A DNA stretch of 10,005 nt, from assembly GCA_900549375.1 (NCBI GenBank), contig URNY01000099.1, positions 1-10,005 on the forward strand, written 5' to 3'. Position numbers and translations under genes: made by a program. Shown one piece after another: positions 7,201 to 10,005 of the stretch. The notes under the pieces were generated by a model. It had not been told where the DNA came from, searched no databases, and was given only the letters and a program-made list of their open reading frames with translations. The number at the start of each line of letters is the position of its first letter. Positions within the stretch are counted from its first letter, which is position 1. Source of the stretch: an uncultured Bacteroidales bacterium. GTDB taxonomy: Bacteria; Bacteroidota; Bacteroidia; Bacteroidales; Muribaculaceae.

Positions 7201-7820
7201 ACCTCCGCTATCTCGACCTCGACGGCAACAAGATAGTGAACAGCGGCAAAGGGACTCTCGACGATCCCGGCGACCGTCGAATCATCGGCAACTCCACTCC
7301 GCGCTATCACTACGGCATCAACCTCTCGGCCGAATGGAAGGGAATCGACCTCTCGGTTTTCGTCCAGGGAATAGGCCGTCAGGACTGGTATCCGGGAAGT
7401 GACAACATGCGCTTCTGGGGACCATACGCACGCCCCTATGGCACGTTCGTGCCCCGCAATTTCATGAGCGATGTCTGGAGCGAATCGAACCCCGACGCCT
7501 ATTTCCCGAGGGCAAGAGCCTATTCCTCGCTCAACACCACCAACGGAACCGTATATTATGCCAACGACCGTTATCTTCAGAATCTGGCTTATTGCCGTCT
7601 CAAAAACGTGACGATCGGATATACCTTCCCGGCCAAGTGGATGTCGAAAATACGCATAACAAACCTGCGCATCTATGTCTCGGGCGAGAATCTTCTCACA
7701 TCCACGGCTCTGCGCTCGCATTTCCTCGACCCCGAGCAGGCTTCGGCAGCCTCCAACAAACTCTCCAACGTATATCCCTGGAGCAAGACTTTTTCAGTAG
7801 GCGTAAACCTCTCATTCTAA
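4263..7820 (+). CDS. SusC/RagA-family TonB-dependent transporter with N-terminal STN signalling domain
   Basis: 1185 residues, normal for an STN-bearing SusC. A signal peptide with a Lys/Arg-rich N-region and an AxA-type site (cleavage after Ala25) opens the protein. Residues about 28-105 form an STN (secretin/TonB short N-terminal) domain. Residues 124-200 are a carboxypeptidase-D regulatory-like beta-sandwich ('ITGQIVDKEKEPVIGASVLV'). A TonB-box-like 'DEVVVVGYG' (202-210) precedes the plug, which carries the SusC signature 'LKDASSAAIYGARG' (301-314). The rest is an outer-membrane beta-barrel ending in the family-typical 'YPWSKTFSVGVNLSF' with terminal Phe. It imports a ligand captured with the SusD partner, energised by TonB. 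The STN domain marks it as a signalling transporter, matching the upstream sigma/FecR pair. The start at 4263 is the one that gives the signal peptide. The ligand cannot be read from the sequence. Confidence 0.97.
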   Translation: MKSQWKKRTLLTVLVAILLSLGALADDRLVASIDVKNVTVEHVLKEIERQTPCRFSYAGDILKNLPRVSLKSKKRPVTEILDRIFSGTGLTYKAVSPKSIVILAKKKGSDTKGDETGVRTSGKRITGQIVDKEKEPVIGASVLVKGTRIGASTDLDGNFILQDVPEGSTVTVTYVGMTPTSFKVGRSDRYDITMQPTSEMLDEVVVVGYGAQKKVNLTGAVSTLSQEELKDRPIDNLGRALQGLIPNLNVSVSSGQPGAGASLNVRGNTSPNGGSPLVLVDGIESSLDRINSNDVESISVLKDASSAAIYGARGAFGVILVTTKSGKSMQKPQVSYSGSFSTSKPTTSTDFETRGYYSAKIADFFMLSSQNTPYTSYTESDYQALWDRRNDKSENPDRPWVLTRERNGRQEYLYLANFDWYNYLYDDSRPTWDHNLNIRGAFKSLSYMVSGRYNQQKGINRIQPDKFRSYNFRVKLQADITPKLTISNNTKFFSSEYSYSGMESEYDNFRRPTLHALSSMVPVNPDGTAVSHTSITNSSAHFLMDGYNAMLQKGKSGGHKKVREFSTLFEVQYKIIPQLDIKADFSYTYGNLRNDYRSVNVEYSQYPGVIQTEPEGRYPNSLKETVWDQNYYVADIYASFQDTWKDLHNFSAILGYNYESKQYRDLGAKNTGLLSEDLSDFNLATGKDNFSITGGRNEYAIMGIFYRAAYNYDGRYLVEVNGRYDGSSRFPRGKRFGFFPSFSVGYRISEEKFFEPLRSIVSNAKIRASYGSLGNQQIGYYDFIQTISTGGHMNDYSFNRENLGSHATVSDPVSANQTWEKVITKNLGLDLGFFNNRLSFTGEVYTRDVKGILGRGKSLPSLYGASEPQVNANDLRTLGYELMLTWNHSFNLGGSPFSYSVGVNFSDYTSKYTKCDNPSGLIGDPYVGRKEGEIWGYMVDGLFRNDEEAKRYADEIDLSLVSPGCYNATGAYGTGVRGGDLRYLDLDGNKIVNSGKGTLDDPGDRRIIGNSTPRYHYGINLSAEWKGIDLSVFVQGIGRQDWYPGSDNMRFWGPYARPYGTFVPRNFMSDVWSESNPDAYFPRARAYSSLNTTNGTVYYANDRYLQNLAYCRLKNVTIGYTFPAKWMSKIRITNLRIYVSGENLLTSTALRSHFLDPEQASAASNKLSNVYPWSKTFSVGVNLSF

Positions 7821-7832
7821 TCTGCACATACA

Positions 7833-9590
7833 ATGAAACGCAAAACATTATATATTATCGCTTCCGTCGCCCTCCTCTCGCTCGTATCAGCGGGATGCGA
7901 GTCGGAGCTCGACCGCTTTCCGAAGGATAAGCTGACTCCCGACACCTTCTTCAAGACCGGTGCGGAATGCGAGCTTTACACCAACGATTTCTACACCATG
8001 TTCCCGGGAGGTTCCGATATCTATGGCGAAGACGCCGATATAATCTCGAAAACGAGCCTCAGCCCCGAGGTTATGGGAACGCGCACCGTTCCGGCCACGG
8101 CCTCAACATGGAGCTGGGATAAGTTGCGCGACATCAATTTCTTTCTCGAACATTCAGTGAATTGCACTGACGAGGAACAGAGGCGTCACTACGAAGGAAT
8201 AGCCCGTTTCTTCCGCGCTTTCTTCTATTTCGAGAAAGTGAAACGATATGGCGATGTGCCATGGCTCGACGCCGCTCTCGATTCCGATGACGTCCGTCTC
8301 TATATGGGACGCACTCCGAGGGCCGAAGTTGTGGGTCACATGCTCGACGACCTCGATTTCGCCATCGACGCGCTGCCTGCTTCAAAAGAGCTTTACCGCG
8401 TCACAAAGTGGACGGCTCTCGCGCTCAAGAGCCGCGTCACCCTTTTCGAAGGTACTTTCAGAAAATATCATAACATCGAAGGCTGGGAGGAGATGCTGCG
8501 TCTCTGCGCCGAAGCTTCCGAAAAGTTCATCTCTACTTCGGGATATACGATAAGCAATACCGGATCCACCCCCTATCTCTCCCTTTTCTCATCGCTGAAG
8601 GCCGACGGAACGGAAATCATTCTTGCCCGGGCCTATAACAGCGACCTCGGACTGCGACACGACGCCAACGGGTATGTCACATCCATGAGCATGGGACGCC
8701 CCGGAATCCTCAAGGATGTGGCTGACATGTATCTCATGGCCGATGGCACTCCCTTCACCTCCCGCGCCGGATATCAGACGATGTCGCTGGCCGACCAGAG
8801 CAAGAATCGCGACAAACGCTTCGCGCAGACCATGCGCACGCCCGGTTACAAGCGCATCGGGGAATCTTCGGAGTCCGCTCCAAATCTCGCCATGAGCGAG
8901 ACAGGCTATCAGCCGGTGAAATATCTACAGTCGTCGAAATACGATGCCTACAACGCCTCGATGGTCGACCTTCCTCTCTTCCGCACGGCGGAGGTATACC
9001 TCAATTTCGCCGAGGCGAAAGCCGAACTCGGCAATATCACTCAGGCGGACCTCGACCTCTCCATCAAGCCTCTGCGCGGCCGCGCAGGCGTAGCCTCCCT
9101 CTCCTTGGCTAAAGCCAATGCCGCTCCCGACCCATATCTCTTGGATCCGACAACCGGATATATCAACGTCAAGGGCGACTGCAAGGGAGTGATCCTCGAG
9201 ATCCGACGCGAGAGAACCGTGGAACTCATAATGGAAGGATTCCGCTATTGGGACATTATGCGCTGGCATGAGGGACAACGCTTCGAACGCACTTTCCTCG
9301 GACTCTATTTCCCCGGTCCCGGCGAATACGACCTTAATGCCGACGGCAAACCGGACGTTTGCCTATGGACAGGTTCAAAGCCCTCCTCATCGGCCACTAA
9401 CTCATACGAGATCGGCAAGGATATCTTCCTCTCCGACGGGAACTCGGGCAACATTATCCTGCATACCGACTATCCGCGCAAATGGACCGACCCGAGAGAC
9501 TATCTCTATCCGGTGCCCACCGACGATCGGATTCTCACCCAGGGAGCCATCACCCAGAACCCCGGCTGGGCCGACGGCCTGAATTTTTAA
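7833..9590 (+). CDS. SusD/RagB-family outer-membrane nutrient-binding lipoprotein
   Basis: 585 residues, 12 bases after the SusC stop, so surely one operon. A lipoprotein signal peptide ends at Cys22 ('SLVSAGCESELDRFP'); the acidic residues right after Cys fit surface-exposed Bacteroidetes lipoproteins. The N-terminal SusD-like part carries 'LDRFPKDKLTPDTFF', followed by TPR-like helices ('GIARFFRAFFYFEKVKRYGD'). The C-terminal RagB/SusD part includes 'FRYWDIMRWHEGQ' (470-482) and the closing 'LYPVPTDDRILTQGAITQNP'. A loop at 500-508 (D-L-N-A-D-G-K-P-D) has the spacing of a calcium-binding EF-like loop. SusD sits as a lid on SusC and captures the ligand at the cell surface. Ligand class is unknown; family membership is clear. 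Confidence 0.97.
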   Translation: MKRKTLYIIASVALLSLVSAGCESELDRFPKDKLTPDTFFKTGAECELYTNDFYTMFPGGSDIYGEDADIISKTSLSPEVMGTRTVPATASTWSWDKLRDINFFLEHSVNCTDEEQRRHYEGIARFFRAFFYFEKVKRYGDVPWLDAALDSDDVRLYMGRTPRAEVVGHMLDDLDFAIDALPASKELYRVTKWTALALKSRVTLFEGTFRKYHNIEGWEEMLRLCAEASEKFISTSGYTISNTGSTPYLSLFSSLKADGTEIILARAYNSDLGLRHDANGYVTSMSMGRPGILKDVADMYLMADGTPFTSRAGYQTMSLADQSKNRDKRFAQTMRTPGYKRIGESSESAPNLAMSETGYQPVKYLQSSKYDAYNASMVDLPLFRTAEVYLNFAEAKAELGNITQADLDLSIKPLRGRAGVASLSLAKANAAPDPYLLDPTTGYINVKGDCKGVILEIRRERTVELIMEGFRYWDIMRWHEGQRFERTFLGLYFPGPGEYDLNADGKPDVCLWTGSKPSSSATNSYEIGKDIFLSDGNSGNIILHTDYPRKWTDPRDYLYPVPTDDRILTQGAITQNPGWADGLNF

Positions 9591-9616
9591 GACTCTGTTA
9601 CCAAGAAGAAAACAAA

Positions 9617-10005
9617 ATGAAAACATATAAGATGATTCTCACCAACATATTGTTCGCGGCCGCGGCGCTCATTGCCGGCGGTTGCGACAGTCTCGAAGGC
9701 GACAATTCCGATTTCGATTTCGAGAACTCCGCCAAAGCGGAGGATCCGGCACGCCTACCCGACACCTACAGGCTGGCCACTTTCAACACCCACCGCTGTT
9801 CGCCGGCAAAGACAAACAACGCCAACTACGACAACACGGCGCGCGCCATCTCGCTGATCGACGCCGACGTGATAGCCCTGCAGGAGCTCGACCGCAACAA
9901 CAAGTTCATCCGCCACGCTTTGGGCCAGCGCATCCGCAATCAGGTCAAGAACGTGCCCGAAATCCAGTTCTTCCTGGACGATTCGCTGGAGTATATCGAC
10001 CATAT
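9617..10005 (+). CDS. EEP-family lipoprotein N-terminus that switches in frame to RbfA-like sequence; open at right edge
   Basis: 129 codons are visible and no stop is reached. Residues 1-22 are a lipoprotein signal peptide with lipobox 'IAGGC' (Cys23), followed by an acid-rich linker. From residue 51 the sequence is that of the endonuclease/exonuclease/phosphatase (EEP) superfamily: 'YRLATFNTHRC' with the metal-site Asn57, then 'YDNTARAISLIDADVIALQE' with Glu90 as the Mg2+ ligand. EEP enzymes cut phosphodiester or phosphoester bonds in nucleic acids, inositol phosphates or sphingomyelin. After about residue 92 the EEP pattern stops and RbfA-like sequence follows. The later EEP catalytic motifs (the Asp and His near the C-terminus) cannot be present in this continuation. 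The gene lies 26 bases after the susD-like stop and would be the third gene of that operon. If the join is natural, the EEP enzyme is inactive; if it is artificial, the true gene is a normal EEP lipoprotein. Confidence 0.75.
   Translation, partial: MKTYKMILTNILFAAAALIAGGCDSLEGDNSDFDFENSAKAEDPARLPDTYRLATFNTHRCSPAKTNNANYDNTARAISLIDADVIALQELDRNNKFIRHALGQRIRNQVKNVPEIQFFLDDSLEYIDH
9893..10005 (+). pseudogene. rbfA: RbfA (ribosome-binding factor A) C-terminal fragment fused in frame to the EEP lipoprotein
   Basis: Codons from about 93 of the last frame read NNKFIRHALGQR, then VPEIQFF, then DDSLEYID. This is the conserved C-terminal half of RbfA, a small 30S-assembly factor with a KH-like fold: the FIR..LG...R segment, then VPE..FF.D.SL, in the same order and spacing as in E. 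coli RbfA. RbfA is cytosolic and normally about 110-130 residues with its own start, so it makes no sense behind a lipoprotein signal. The exact switch point lies somewhere in 9890-9901 and cannot be fixed by eye. The N-terminal half of RbfA is absent here. Assembly chimera is the most likely reason. Confidence 0.7.

Noticed and set aside
6333..7721. 462-codon open frame on the minus strand
   Set aside because: It lies wholly inside the susC-like gene, has no recognisable family and is explained by the codon bias of the sense strand.
9588..9598. TAAGACTCTGT after susD also present in the susC leader (4142-4152)
   Set aside because: It is an 11-base match with no symmetry or flanking similarity, and is probably chance.

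Overview
The window looks like chromosomal DNA of a Bacteroidales gut commensal. The signs are a SusC/SusD outer-membrane pair, an ECF sigma factor with a FecR-type anti-sigma factor, lipoproteins with a Cys followed by acidic residues, and starts that lack a Shine-Dalgarno sequence. The fairly GC-rich codon use would suit Muribaculaceae or a relative, but that placement is an inference. All supported genes are on the + strand. I see no tRNA, rRNA, CRISPR array, insertion sequence or phage gene.

Layout. Bases 2-742 hold the C-terminal part of a CapA-family protein, cut by the left edge. A 42-base gap with a 7-bp hairpin leads to an ABC-F ATPase (785-2398). One base after its stop, an ECF sigma-70 factor begins (2400-2981), followed after 22 bases by a FecR-type anti-sigma factor (3004-3954). 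A strong intrinsic terminator (3981-4012) closes this block. A leader of about 240 bases then precedes a long SusC/RagA TonB-dependent transporter with an N-terminal STN signalling domain (4263-7820). Next comes its SusD-like lipoprotein (7833-9590), and a third lipoprotein frame runs off the right edge (9617-10005).

How the genes work together. Sigma factor, FecR and STN-bearing SusC form the classic Bacteroidetes trans-envelope circuit. Substrate binding at the SusCD complex is passed by the STN domain to the periplasmic part of FecR, which frees the sigma factor to transcribe susCD. No glycoside hydrolase or sulfatase is visible, so the substrate is not known. The only candidate downstream enzyme begins as an endonuclease/exonuclease/phosphatase (EEP) family lipoprotein.

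Most notable points. (1) The last gene reads as an EEP lipoprotein for about 92 residues and then switches, in frame, to the C-terminal part of ribosome-binding factor A. This is either an assembly or amplification chimera or a real rearrangement. (2) The ABC-F protein has lost every recognisable element of one of its two composite ATP sites while the other stays intact. (3) The susC leader contains an 8-bp hairpin close to the start codon.
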